This document shows, one piece after another, positions 26,601-34,079 of a stretch of 64,000 nt of DNA. A program made the position numbers and the translations under genes. Below the pieces are notes generated by a model. It had not been told where the DNA came from. It saw only the letters and a list, made by a program, of their open reading frames with translations, and did no database searches. How positions within the stretch are numbered: the first letter of the stretch is position 1; the number at the start of each line of letters is the position of its first letter. The DNA comes from CG1-02-35-72 sp045046885. Its GTDB lineage: Bacteria; Bacteroidota; Bacteroidia; Flavobacteriales; Flavobacteriaceae. The stretch lies in NCBI GenBank assembly GCA_045046885.1, contig JASFYX010000023.1, positions 90,563-154,562 on the forward strand, written 5' to 3'.

Positions 26601-27944
26601 ATGTTATCAATAGCCTATATGGCAGATGATTTTGACAGTAATGTTGACTTCCCTAAAAAGGGTTCATTAACAGGGGTTATTTTAGACACCAAAAAAAGCT
26701 TATTTGTAAATATGAAAAGCTTAAAAGAGAAAGGGCTAAAACAACAAGGACCAGAATCTAAATGTTGGCTAGGAGCTCCTCTAATTATAGACAATAAAGC
26801 TATTGGCGCTATGGTTGTGCAGAGTTATACAGACGAAAACACTTATTCTGAAAAGGATGTTATTTTAATGGAATTAGTGGCTTCAAATATTAGCCAAGTA
26901 ATTAAACAAAATCGTGATTTTGAACAAATAAATCTTTTAAGTCACGCTTTAACACAAAGTGCCGAAGCTGTTGTTATTACCGATGTAGATGGTGCTATTC
27001 AATACATTAATCCGGGTTTTAGTGCCTTAAGTGGTTATACAGAACAAGAGGCTTTAGGACAAAATCCACGCATCATAAAATCTGGAGACCAACCTAAAGC
27101 ATATTATGAAAAATTGTGGAATACCATTTTAAGTGGCCAAACCTGGCAAGGCGAATTTGTAAACAAGCGCAAAGACGGCACTAAATATTTGGTTAATGCT
27201 AATATCTCTCCTATAAAAAATAAAGAAGGAATTATAACTCATTTTGTAGGTGTTCAAGAAGATATTACAGAAAAGCGCAAATTAGAACGCGATTTAATCC
27301 ATGCTTTTATAGATGCTCAAGAGCAAGAAAAAATAAGTTTTGGCGAAGACTTACACGATGGTATTAGTCAGATTCTCTCGGCAGAAGCTATGTTTATACA
27401 GGTGCTTATACAACAAAATAAAGATGTTTTAAACGCCCAATCTTTAAAGTATTTAGAAAGTGTTAAAAATCTCAACATAAAAGCCATTAACGAGGCCAGA
27501 AGTATTGCCCATGGTTTAATGTCTAAACAACTCAAAGAAAATGGTTTACTAAAAGCCATAGCGCATATTTGTAAGGATTATAACGGCTCGAAGAATATTG
27601 TTTTTCAATACACGCATAAAGGGCTTAAAGAAACCGATATAGCTAAAGCTATTAAGATTAATATTTTTAGAATTATTCAAGAAATATCTACCAATACCAT
27701 CAGGCATAGCGGGGCTAAAAAAGCCGAGATTAGTTTGAGTAAAACGCAAAATAATATGTTACAACTCATCTACTCTGATAATGGCGTAGGTATAGATTTC
27801 GAAAAAATGAAACAAGAGAAAAAGGGCGCAGGTTTAAAAAATATAGAGCGCCGTGTTACTTTACTAAAAGGAACTTACACTTTAAATTCGGTCTTAAACA
27901 AAGGAGTTAAATACACCATAGAAGTACCTTTATTTAATATTTAA
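20670..27944 (+). CDS. Giant soluble hybrid kinase: REC, ~11 PAS, 4 GAF, HisKA_3, HATPase
   Basis: A 2424-residue cytoplasmic sensor kinase with no transmembrane segment. Approximate order: REC 6-130; PAS 140-255; PAS 262-386; GAF 387-543; PAS 549-667; a divergent PAS 670-823; PAS 827-947; PAS 948-1073; GAF 1073-1233; PAS 1237-1358; GAF 1373-1540; PAS 1540-1665; PAS 1673-1800; PAS 1810-1923; GAF 1926-2086; PAS 2087-2205; HisKA_3 with His2229 in EDLHDGISQILS; HATPase 2320-2424 with SDNGVGID and GAGLKNIERRV. The NarX/DegS-type end usually phosphorylates LuxR-family regulators, none of which is nearby. The 262-667 PAS-GAF-PAS block recurs at 948-1358, showing internal duplication. Ligands are unknown. 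Confidence 0.9.
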   Translation: MTASDKINILIIEDNEDHLFFIKKALSDENYALQHIVSGTEAYNYLLNPKIKPDVVLLDNHLPGMSGLEILKKLGTKTKDYGFIVTTVDKDPEIIVDSMRLGALDFSPKTPEYFYILPQRIDKVYRILKDKIEKIEKEKQYKTVIETTNDAVVFANHKGEITEWNKASEKLFGYSKKEILGKPITTIMLHKYISLHNKSFKEAVKNGYKSTGKYFSLEAVSKQGVVFSIELTISTWQKNDNIVFCAFIRDVSHQKKIEKDLFNKNQFLTNHLNQTPLAAIYVSLNMEVKEWNLAAENIFGYTAQEAFGKNLFDLVVPDDIFNEIDTLRQNVLNELSGSHYQNRNKTKNGKEIICNWFNSVIKDENNKIVGVTCLAEDVTNKVRLEKTIKEIEKSITLKVGKEYYITLSKELNKTIKADYVLIAKHNEKEKTCTTLSYLNKQKVLKNVTYSLANTPCIIVLKEGYSYYTKEVTKIFNTDKYLIENKIEAYVGVAIYNSNQQIIGLLVAMFCKPITEERFYKTIFRLLADKVGAEMERNTLVDKLFNKQTELLKAQEIAQLGTYNLDFKTNIFKWSDIVNDILGIKHSNPKTLKAWKNILNREDVLENAKRVQESIKTGKKYDYTYRIKLPHEKNTYKWIHAQGEIIFKDGKATNLVGTVQDVTKTKSALNALDLSQKKFKNLFELNPISLWEEDFYEVKKLLLNKQKKVKNLKTYLDKNEDFVFECLRKLKILNVNKASLKLFKITDKNQLISHLNTTFNKESFRVFKEELLAITKNVKEFKAETEFVKSDGSLIFAMVKMVIKSDNRRIIFSIIDITAQKQLQLTLLDSQVKLEEAHKITRLGTFTLDDKTGLFNTSDICDEIIGLNGKLKKDIAGWRKIVHPDDHERLHQIFDDTIHKNITEEFRIVRPKDQKTIWVLVHIKKVFNNQGLRVFLTGTVQDITRRKKTEIALFEKSQFLNKTFSYTPLAFVYFDTNSIIRMWNPAAVRIFGYTAKEAIGKNIMDLIVPKEIHHDLKKVRDTVLQEDGSNININENITKSGIRILCKWHNSEIKDAQNNVIGLAALVEDITKQTHLENIIKGIEKNISFKTGKDYYVILAKELNKGLKADYVVIGLYDKNTNTNTTLSHLLKNKTLPNTVFDLKNTACERVIKEGYFYQNKDIIKSFTVDLILQKAKVNAYMGVAIYNSDNECVGNIGAMFCKPIAEEKTFKILMQFFAYKIASELERNTLIERLYTSSKELEKVQNIANLGSYVLDISTGNWQSSPILNKIFGIKKSYTKDISSWLDIVHPEDRNKINNYFANHVIKEGHKFDKEYRIIRVDNKQERWVHGLGKLEYDNNGVLLKMIGTIQDITTRKNIEQNLLTNQNKLKESSRLLTTLSQMNVAIALENDRAVLFKKICDIAVEIGKFKMAWIGIVDKDSKTVKPIASSGKGVDYLKDIKISINNDKTSKGPTGRCIIEKRSVIFNDFKKNKDYEFWAKSAVKRDYHSSAAIPIMLNNTAIGAINLYSNDSHYFNKEEIEIIEKSVMNISLALGKFEEQEALKISKQNLLEAQKIAQIGTYNLDLRTWEATTSPIFDSITGFGIKEAKDFKKWRKIVHPDDVVKNQKLLEHCIKTGKTWEREYRIITLDTHKTKWIYGKGKIVFKDKVAISLVGIIQDITARKQAEENLKQSEKKFRELFEKSADAILVIKDGIFIDCNKAAIALLKYKTKEAFLNTHPSELSPKVQPNGKDSYSESEKMMQIALKKGSHMFEWYHIKQDGTIFPVEVLLMAISEGSQRNVIHCVWRDITKRKLAEQNLVKAKEAIVESEKKYRYLFEKNHAVMLILDPADGAIVDANPAACNFYGWTKEELISKKISDINTSSQEVVKKEMTLAKTEKRNHFNFEHRLANGQIRHVEVYSSPITLKGETLLYSIIHDVTQLKKEELTKEVIHNITKKATEQVSLKTLLKYVQSELGKLIDTQNFYVAFGDKTSKMLSIAYMADDFDSNVDFPKKGSLTGVILDTKKSLFVNMKSLKEKGLKQQGPESKCWLGAPLIIDNKAIGAMVVQSYTDENTYSEKDVILMELVASNISQVIKQNRDFEQINLLSHALTQSAEAVVITDVDGAIQYINPGFSALSGYTEQEALGQNPRIIKSGDQPKAYYEKLWNTILSGQTWQGEFVNKRKDGTKYLVNANISPIKNKEGIITHFVGVQEDITEKRKLERDLIHAFIDAQEQEKISFGEDLHDGISQILSAEAMFIQVLIQQNKDVLNAQSLKYLESVKNLNIKAINEARSIAHGLMSKQLKENGLLKAIAHICKDYNGSKNIVFQYTHKGLKETDIAKAIKINIFRIIQEISTNTIRHSGAKKAEISLSKTQNNMLQLIYSDNGVGIDFEKMKQEKKGAGLKNIERRVTLLKGTYTLNSVLNKGVKYTIEVPLFNI

Positions 27945-28337
27945 AAACCGTCTGTTCGTGTTTCACATAGCCTGCCTGTCGAAGGCAGGGCAAAGTATCG
28001 AGAACTCTTTAACCATAAGATAAAGTCAGGGTTTCACTCAAAGTGAAGCCCTGACTAAATTTTAGTACAATTTTATTTTCGCCTTTTTAAAAATCCTGAT
28101 TTTAAAAAATAAGTACCAAATATAAAAAATAAGACAAAAAGAAAAACTGTCTTTGCGAGGCAAGCCAAAGGCTTGTTGTGGCAATCTTTTTATGCTTGTA
28201 ACTACGCTTCAAGAGCCATGCTTGCGGCAGGCAGAATCACCACGTCTATTTTTGAATGTTCAAAAATTTCCTCGTGAAGACACTATTATTTTTAGATTGA
28301 TACGATGACTTTAAGCTCATCGTATCAATAAAGAAGT
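27945..28337. repeat. Repeat-rich gene-free stretch between kinase and starch locus
   Basis: No gene. From left to right: a mosaic element (27952-28003, with the GCCTGC/GCAGGC palindrome and TATCGAGAAC); hairpin type 2 copy b (28024-28056), which may also terminate the kinase transcript; a degenerate element of the TTTGCGAGG...GGCAATC class with an inverted end TTCCTCGTGAAGAC (28151-28282); and hairpin type 1 copy b (28297-28328). These are dispersed intergenic repeats of flavobacterial type. Confidence 0.6.
28024..28056. repeat. Dispersed hairpin type 2 (copy b)
   Basis: AGTCAGGGTTTCACT, loop CAA, then AGTGAAGCCCTGACT: a 15-bp stem with one T.G pair. It is nearly identical to 29752-29784 on the other side of the alpha-amylase gene and to 17380-17412. 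Confidence 0.7.
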
Positions 28338-28339
28338 TT
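28297..28339. repeat. Hairpin type 1 (copy b) and left 23-bp direct repeat
   Basis: TTGATACGATGA (28297-28308) pairs with TCATCGTATCAA (28317-28328). The right arm plus the next bases, 28317-28339, form a 23-bp sequence that is repeated exactly at 29722-29744 on the far side of the alpha-amylase gene. The repeat runs two bases into that gene's stop codon. Confidence 0.75.
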
Positions 28340-29693
28340 ATTTATTAACCAAAAAATGATATTCCCAAGGCGTAAATTCTAAACTTTTATCTTTGTTTAA
28401 TTTATATTCTTTACCGCTGATAGCATCCTTAAAATCACCCGATAAATCTAATTTAAACGCCGTTTTTTGAGCTGATAAATTGGCTAAAAAATAAACAGTA
28501 TCATTTTCTTTAGAGCGAGTAAAAGCTAAAATAGTCTTATCATTTGACGTTTTTAAACGGGTATAACTTCCCGCTTTTTTACCACCGTTTAAGGCCTTGT
28601 TTTTGGCTTTAAGGGTATTGAGTTTGGTATATAAACTGTAAAATTTTCCTTTTGTATGCGGAATGCTGTCTTTTTCAAAGAATTTTAAACGATGCTTTAA
28701 ATCGTATTCTTGTCCGCTGTAAATAAGCGGCATCCCAGGTAAAGCATAAGTTAAAGCTGCCATCGTTTCGGCAGCATCTCCCATGCGTTCAAAAACGGTA
28801 CCGTTCCACGAATTCTCATCGTGGTTAGAGGTAAAGTACATGGTTATGTCATCGGGTTGCAAGTCTTTTGTGACTTTTACCATATAATTGTCTAAAGTTT
28901 TAACGGATGTTTTGCCTTGGGCTATTTGGTTAAATATATGATGGGCGTTCCAACCGTATTGCATATCAAAAGCCTTGTGCATAAGGTCTGCTTTTTCGGC
29001 TTCAGCCAACATAAAAATAGGTTTTACTTTTTTGAGTTGTGTTACTGCTTCCTCCCAAAAATCTGTGGGGACTTCGGCAGCTACATCACATCTAAAACCA
29101 TCAATATTAACTGTTGTTAACCAGTATTTCATGTCGTGAATCATCGCTTTGCGCATAGCGGGATTGCTGTAATCAAGTTTGGCTACATCTGTCCAATCAA
29201 AGGGCGCAATGGGATTGCCCTTTTTATCACGCACATAAAAATCGGGGTGCTCTTTAAGCCACACATGGTCGCGTCCGGTATGATTGGGCACCCAATCAAA
29301 AATAACGTACATGTCGTTGTTGTGCGCCATTTTTACTAAGTTTTTAACATCGGCCAACGTACCAAAATTGGGGTTGACTTTGGTATAATTCTGAATGGCA
29401 TAATAACTGCCCAAACCGCCTTTGCGGTCTTTTACAGAAATAGGATACAATGGCATAATCCACAAAATATCGACACCCATTTTTTTAAGTTGTGGAATGT
29501 CTTTTGCAAATGCGTTAAAGGTGCCTTTATTGGAATATTGGCGGATGTTTACCTCATAAATAGTAGCGGTTTCTAAAACGGCATCTGATATGGGTTTGTA
29601 AACCGATTTAGCTTCAGTCTTTTCTGTTTTTTGACTTGTTGTATTACACGCCGATAAAGTGATTAACAAGCTGAGTAGGATAAATTTTTTCAT
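28338..29693 (-). CDS. GH13 alpha-amylase family lipoprotein
   Basis: A 451-residue glycoside hydrolase family 13 protein with a lipoprotein signal (LITLSAC, Cys16), so it is anchored in an envelope membrane. The catalytic triad is intact: nucleophile Asp203 in GFRCDVAAE, acid/base Glu231 in MLAEAEK, and Asp292 in SNHDEN; region I is DWVPNHTG. Substrates are alpha-1,4-glucans or maltodextrins. It is the most distal of the starch-locus hydrolases and is separated from GH31 by 155 bases of repeats. Direct repeats frame it, so it may have been added to the locus or be separately mobile. Surface location (SusG-like) is possible but not shown. Confidence 0.9.
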   Translation of the reverse strand: MKKFILLSLLITLSACNTTSQKTEKTEAKSVYKPISDAVLETATIYEVNIRQYSNKGTFNAFAKDIPQLKKMGVDILWIMPLYPISVKDRKGGLGSYYAIQNYTKVNPNFGTLADVKNLVKMAHNNDMYVIFDWVPNHTGRDHVWLKEHPDFYVRDKKGNPIAPFDWTDVAKLDYSNPAMRKAMIHDMKYWLTTVNIDGFRCDVAAEVPTDFWEEAVTQLKKVKPIFMLAEAEKADLMHKAFDMQYGWNAHHIFNQIAQGKTSVKTLDNYMVKVTKDLQPDDITMYFTSNHDENSWNGTVFERMGDAAETMAALTYALPGMPLIYSGQEYDLKHRLKFFEKDSIPHTKGKFYSLYTKLNTLKAKNKALNGGKKAGSYTRLKTSNDKTILAFTRSKENDTVYFLANLSAQKTAFKLDLSGDFKDAISGKEYKLNKDKSLEFTPWEYHFLVNK

Positions 29694-29721
29694 AGTGGTT
29701 AGTTTATATTTTAAATTCTTA

Positions 29722-29784
29722 TCATCGTATCAATAAAGAAGTTTGAGGTTAAGTAAGGGTTTCACTCAAAGTGAAGCCCTGACT
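29722..29784. repeat. Right 23-bp direct repeat and hairpin type 2 (copy c)
   Basis: 29722-29744 is an exact copy of 28317-28339, including the half hairpin type 1. It is followed at once by hairpin type 2 copy c (29752-29784), which is nearly identical to 28024-28056. A further mosaic fragment with TATCGAGAA ends at about 29846. These sit between the alpha-amylase and GH31 genes. Confidence 0.75.
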
Positions 29785-29848
29785 AACATAATATTTAAAA
29801 TCGTCAGTTTGAGTAGTGTCGACTTTTGTCGGCACATATCGAGAATTT

Positions 29849-32230
29849 TTACAACTTTATTCTTATTTCTTTTTGTTTAGATTTTATAACAATATTTTTA
29901 ATTTTTAAAAGATGTGTTTTAGCATCCCACGCAAAATCATAGCCTTTTACTTTTTTAGGTTTTTTAACGATGTTGTGTACAATTAAATTAAGGGTTTTAT
30001 CCGACAAGGTCATTTTAGAACCCAATTCAGTTACTATTTTAAGGCTTATTCTGTTTTCTGTTACGGTACTACTAAAGAGGATGATTTCGTATTTTCCATT
30101 TTCAAAAGCCAATGGCGTTTTCCCATCGTCATTGTACAGTTTTCCCTTACTTTTTTGGGTGTCGGCATCGTAATAAAAATGAAGATCAAAATTTTTAAGA
30201 TTGTATGCTTCGGTGTTTTGAATGGTTTTTATCATTGGGATAAAAGCGCCCCCACGTACATAAGTCGGGATATACTCTTTATGTAAAGCAATCGTTTTAG
30301 TTTGCCTACCAACGATTTTTTTATCGGTATAAAAATCGAACCAATTACTATTTTTTGGAAAAGTTACGTCCTGTATTTTTAAGCCCGCTTTTACCACTGG
30401 ACTGATTAAAAAAGCATCGCCCCACAGATAGGTTTTATCATTTGTTAAAGCTGCTTTATCACTTGTTTCTTTAAAAAATAAAGGACGCATAAGCGGTGTG
30501 CCATTAAGGTGGTTTTCAAAAGCTAAAGTATAATTATAAGGCAATAACTGGTAGCGCAATGTGATTGATTTTTTAGCCAATTCTTTGGTTTTAGCTTCTC
30601 TAAAAACAGGTTCGCTAGGGACTTCTTCTTGCGCATGAGGACGGTAAATAGGTTGAAAAACACCGTATTGTAACCAGCGCGTATAAAGTTCATCGTCCAG
30701 GTTAGCCCCGGCAAAACCGCCTAAATCTGAATGCATAAAACCCAACCCTTGCATGCCCATCTGTAGTGCAATAGAAGGTTGCGATTGCAAACCACCCCAA
30801 GAGCGATTCACATCACCGCTCCACGGAATCATACCGTAACGTTGTGAGCCAGCATAACCCGCACGCATCAAAATAAAGGGTCGCTGATTTGGAAAATCTT
30901 TTTGATAGCCTTCATAGACCAACTTAGCCCACTGATGACCATAAATATTATGGACTTCATCACCCGTGCCTGTGGCGTGAATCATATTGCTGGGGTGGAC
31001 TTCGGGTTCTCCCAAATCGCCCCACCATCCGGCAACACCGTAATCTTTACTAAAAGTTTTATAAATATTCCAAAACCATTTTTTACCCGAAGGTTTAAAA
31101 ATATCGAGTAAGCCTGTATGCCCAAAGTAAAAATCAAATTCGTAGGATTTTCCGGCTTTGTTCTTCCCTAAAATATTGGCGTCAACCACTTCTTGCCAAC
31201 GGCTTGAAGTTGTTAAAATAAAGGGCTCGGTTACCAAAACGGTTTTAACACCTTTGGTTTTTAAGTCGGCAATCATTTTTTTGGGTGTCGGGAAAGAATC
31301 TTTGTAAAAATTCAGGTTGCCTAAAGTGCCTTTTATGGTTTTACCAAACCAATATAAATCAATTATCACCGCATCAACCGGAATTTTATTTTCTTTAAAT
31401 TTGGCGATGGTGTTAATCACTTCTTTTTCTGAATGGTAACCAAACCGACTTGCAAAGTTCCCCAAAGCCCAACGCGGAATCATAGGTTGTTTTCCCGTTA
31501 GTGTGGTGTATTGATTTATCAAATCTAGCCAAGTATCGCCGGCGATAACTTGATAGGTTTTACGGCCGCTTATGGTTTGATATTGCAAAGAATTGTCTTT
31601 TTTACTATCTAAATCTAGATAGCCAATAGGTGCATTATCAAAAAGTATGGCATATTTTTTAGATGAAAGTACCAAGGGCAAGGTATAATTCATCAAAGGA
31701 GCATTAGTTTCGTAACCATAACGCGCACGGTTGTACAATTGTAATTTGTAACCGCGACGGTTCATAGGTAAAGCCCGTGCGCCACCGCCGTATAAAACTT
31801 CATCGGGTGTTAAATTAAAATCTAATACTTGGTATTTATCTGTTTTAAAATAACCCTTACGCTCAGAGATCAATTCTTTGTTTTTGTAGAAATAACTTAT
31901 TTGAAAGGGACTTTTAGTTATTTTTACCGAAATACCTTTTGTGTTTAAAACGACTGAATTCTGATTTTTAGATACCGAAAAGTCTTTAAAATTGGGGCTT
32001 AAAACAACCGCGTGCGAAACAGGGTTGTACTTTTCGCCTGTTGGTATAAACGACGTTTCAATAATCTTATCAGAATAGGGTTTTATAATGTAAGTACCGT
32101 CATTAGTGGCGATAACGAGTCCGTTATTAGCCTTTTTGTAATTTTTAAAAATACGCTGATTGTTTTGTCCGTTTACAACAGAAAAACTAAGAAATAAAAC
32201 AAAGAGTATAAGGCTTTTTAGTTTTATCAT
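29849..32230 (-). CDS. GH31 alpha-glucosidase
   Basis: A 793-residue GH31 enzyme with a cleavable signal peptide (residues 1-21, ending VVNGQ), probably periplasmic. The N-terminal beta-sandwich is followed by the (beta/alpha)8 barrel with nucleophile Asp405 in GWWGDLGEPEVH and acid/base Asp473 in WSGDVNRSWGG, then C-terminal beta domains. It removes glucose from the non-reducing ends of maltodextrins or isomalto-linked ends. It takes the place that GH97 SusB has in the Bacteroides sus system. It is one base from the upstream GH13 gene, the last member of the tight five-gene minus-strand operon. Confidence 0.92.
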   Translation of the reverse strand: MIKLKSLILFVLFLSFSVVNGQNNQRIFKNYKKANNGLVIATNDGTYIIKPYSDKIIETSFIPTGEKYNPVSHAVVLSPNFKDFSVSKNQNSVVLNTKGISVKITKSPFQISYFYKNKELISERKGYFKTDKYQVLDFNLTPDEVLYGGGARALPMNRRGYKLQLYNRARYGYETNAPLMNYTLPLVLSSKKYAILFDNAPIGYLDLDSKKDNSLQYQTISGRKTYQVIAGDTWLDLINQYTTLTGKQPMIPRWALGNFASRFGYHSEKEVINTIAKFKENKIPVDAVIIDLYWFGKTIKGTLGNLNFYKDSFPTPKKMIADLKTKGVKTVLVTEPFILTTSSRWQEVVDANILGKNKAGKSYEFDFYFGHTGLLDIFKPSGKKWFWNIYKTFSKDYGVAGWWGDLGEPEVHPSNMIHATGTGDEVHNIYGHQWAKLVYEGYQKDFPNQRPFILMRAGYAGSQRYGMIPWSGDVNRSWGGLQSQPSIALQMGMQGLGFMHSDLGGFAGANLDDELYTRWLQYGVFQPIYRPHAQEEVPSEPVFREAKTKELAKKSITLRYQLLPYNYTLAFENHLNGTPLMRPLFFKETSDKAALTNDKTYLWGDAFLISPVVKAGLKIQDVTFPKNSNWFDFYTDKKIVGRQTKTIALHKEYIPTYVRGGAFIPMIKTIQNTEAYNLKNFDLHFYYDADTQKSKGKLYNDDGKTPLAFENGKYEIILFSSTVTENRISLKIVTELGSKMTLSDKTLNLIVHNIVKKPKKVKGYDFAWDAKTHLLKIKNIVIKSKQKEIRIKL

Positions 32231-32231
32231 T

Positions 32232-34076
32232 CTAATTTAATTCTATAATTAATGGTGTTTTGCCTTTTACTGAAATAGCGCTTTTGCTCAAATCAAATTT
32301 TTGTCCAGAAAGGACATCTGTCCCTTTTGTAAAACCTTTTAAATTTTCTTTAAATCTGTCTAAACTTAATGTCTGGTTTTTTGGATTGTTATTTATCACC
32401 ACCATCACAGTTTTGTTATTGTCAAATCTAAAATATACATAAACATTATTTTCTGGTAAGTATTGTGTAAATTTTCCTGTTTGTACAGCAGTATTTTCTT
32501 TACGCCAATTGAGCAACTTTGCCGTAAAAGCAAACCATTTTTGTTGAGCGACATTACGGCCGTCTGCCGTAAAAGCATTGTTTTTATCGGCAGCCCATCC
32601 GCCAAGAAAATCACGACGGATATCTCCATCACCTTTAGCCCATTTATCGCCTAACATGCCAATTTCGCTACCGTAATATATTTGCGGAATACCACGAACA
32701 GTAGCGATTAACGTCATAACGAGTTGGTACTTGTTAAAGTTGCTACCGTAAATTTGGTTGATGCGGTTTGTATCATGATTTTCAGCAAACACAAACATAT
32801 TATACGGATTGGGATACAAATAATCATTCGTAAAATTATTGTAAACCTTAATCATACCATTGTTCCAAGAAGCATTGTCTTCGTTAAAAACTTGCGTAAC
32901 AGCATCGTGTAAAGTGAAATCCATTACCGCTGGTAGATGTGAATTGTAATTTTGAATAGCCCCTAATTTGCTGTCTTTTTGCCAATAAGCAATTTGCGAT
33001 TGTTGGTGCATCCACACTTCGCCGGCAATGTTAAAGTTGGGGTATTCATCCGTTATGGCTTTTGTCCAAGTGGCGATACCTTCTTTATCATTATACGAAT
33101 AAGTATCTACGCGAAAGCCGTCAAGATTGGCATATTCTATCCACCAAATGGCGTTTTGTGTGAGGTATTTTAACAGCAAAGGATTGCTCTGATTCAAATC
33201 GGGCATGGTGGTATCAAACCAGCCATCCACACACAAATGTGTATCAATTTTTGAAGCATAATTGTCAAACTGTGTACTCATTCTATAATTGGAGCGTTGG
33301 AATTTTGGGAATTGGTGAATCCAATTTTTTGTAGGTAAATCTTTTATCATCCAGTGCAAACTGCCCCAGTGATTGGTCACATAATCCATAATAATTTTTA
33401 GCCCTTTTTGATGGGCTGTGGTGGCTAAGTTTTTATAATCTTGGTTGCTACCGTACCGCGGATCGATTTTATAAGTATCAGTAATGGCATAGCCGTGATA
33501 AGAATAAGTTGGCAGATTGTCTTCAAGCAAAGGCGTACTCCAAATGGCGGTAGCCCCTAATGCTTTAATGTAATCTAAGTGATTGATAACACCTTGAATA
33601 TCACCTCCGTGACGCCCACCGTTATTTTTACGATTGGCTTTTTCGGATGTATTCGAAGTGCTGTCGTTGGCAGGATTACCATTGGCAAAACGGTCTGGCA
33701 TCAACAGATAAATCACATCAGAATTGTCGTAACTTTTGCGTTGAGCCGAATTACTTTGACGCGCTTTGAGTTCGTAAATATATTTAAAATTTTTCAACTT
33801 AGGATGTGTAAACAATAGTTTAAAAGTCCCAATTTTTGCTTTAGAAAGATCTAAATCTAAAAATAAATAATTGGGATTTTCGGTTTTAATAACTTTAGTC
33901 AGGGAAATATTAGAATCTTTAATCTTAACATTATAGGCGTTTATGTTTTTACCATAAACCACCAATTCGAGATTTGTATTTTTCATACCCACCCACCAAA
34001 ACGGTGGCTCAATACGCTCAATTTGTGCTTGGATACTTGTAGAAATTAAGAGTAATAGAATAAATATTTTTTTCAT
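32232..34076 (-). CDS. GH13 neopullulanase/cyclomaltodextrinase (SusA-like)
   Basis: A 614-residue protein with a signal peptide (1-17, STSIQA-Q), an N-terminal cyclomaltodextrinase-type beta domain (about 18-110, IERIEPPFWWVGM is its hallmark start), and a GH13 barrel. Catalytic residues are Asp324 (GFRVDTYSY), Glu353 (IAGEVWM) and Asp435 (AENHDTNR). It cuts maltodextrins and pullulan in the periplasm, like Bacteroides SusA. It is three bases downstream of the GH65 gene and one base upstream of the GH31 gene, so all are co-transcribed. Confidence 0.92.
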   Translation of the reverse strand: MKKIFILLLLISTSIQAQIERIEPPFWWVGMKNTNLELVVYGKNINAYNVKIKDSNISLTKVIKTENPNYLFLDLDLSKAKIGTFKLLFTHPKLKNFKYIYELKARQSNSAQRKSYDNSDVIYLLMPDRFANGNPANDSTSNTSEKANRKNNGGRHGGDIQGVINHLDYIKALGATAIWSTPLLEDNLPTYSYHGYAITDTYKIDPRYGSNQDYKNLATTAHQKGLKIIMDYVTNHWGSLHWMIKDLPTKNWIHQFPKFQRSNYRMSTQFDNYASKIDTHLCVDGWFDTTMPDLNQSNPLLLKYLTQNAIWWIEYANLDGFRVDTYSYNDKEGIATWTKAITDEYPNFNIAGEVWMHQQSQIAYWQKDSKLGAIQNYNSHLPAVMDFTLHDAVTQVFNEDNASWNNGMIKVYNNFTNDYLYPNPYNMFVFAENHDTNRINQIYGSNFNKYQLVMTLIATVRGIPQIYYGSEIGMLGDKWAKGDGDIRRDFLGGWAADKNNAFTADGRNVAQQKWFAFTAKLLNWRKENTAVQTGKFTQYLPENNVYVYFRFDNNKTVMVVINNNPKNQTLSLDRFKENLKGFTKGTDVLSGQKFDLSKSAISVKGKTPLIIELN

Positions 34077-34079
34077 AAA

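Noticed and set aside
27368..27749. Antisense ORFs within the giant kinase gene
   Set aside because: They are in the shadow of a gene with clear HisKA_3 and HATPase motifs, and their composition is low-complexity and family-less.
17343..29784. CRISPR array
   Set aside because: The repeated palindromes are few, irregularly spaced by kilobases and have no spacer structure; no cas genes are present.
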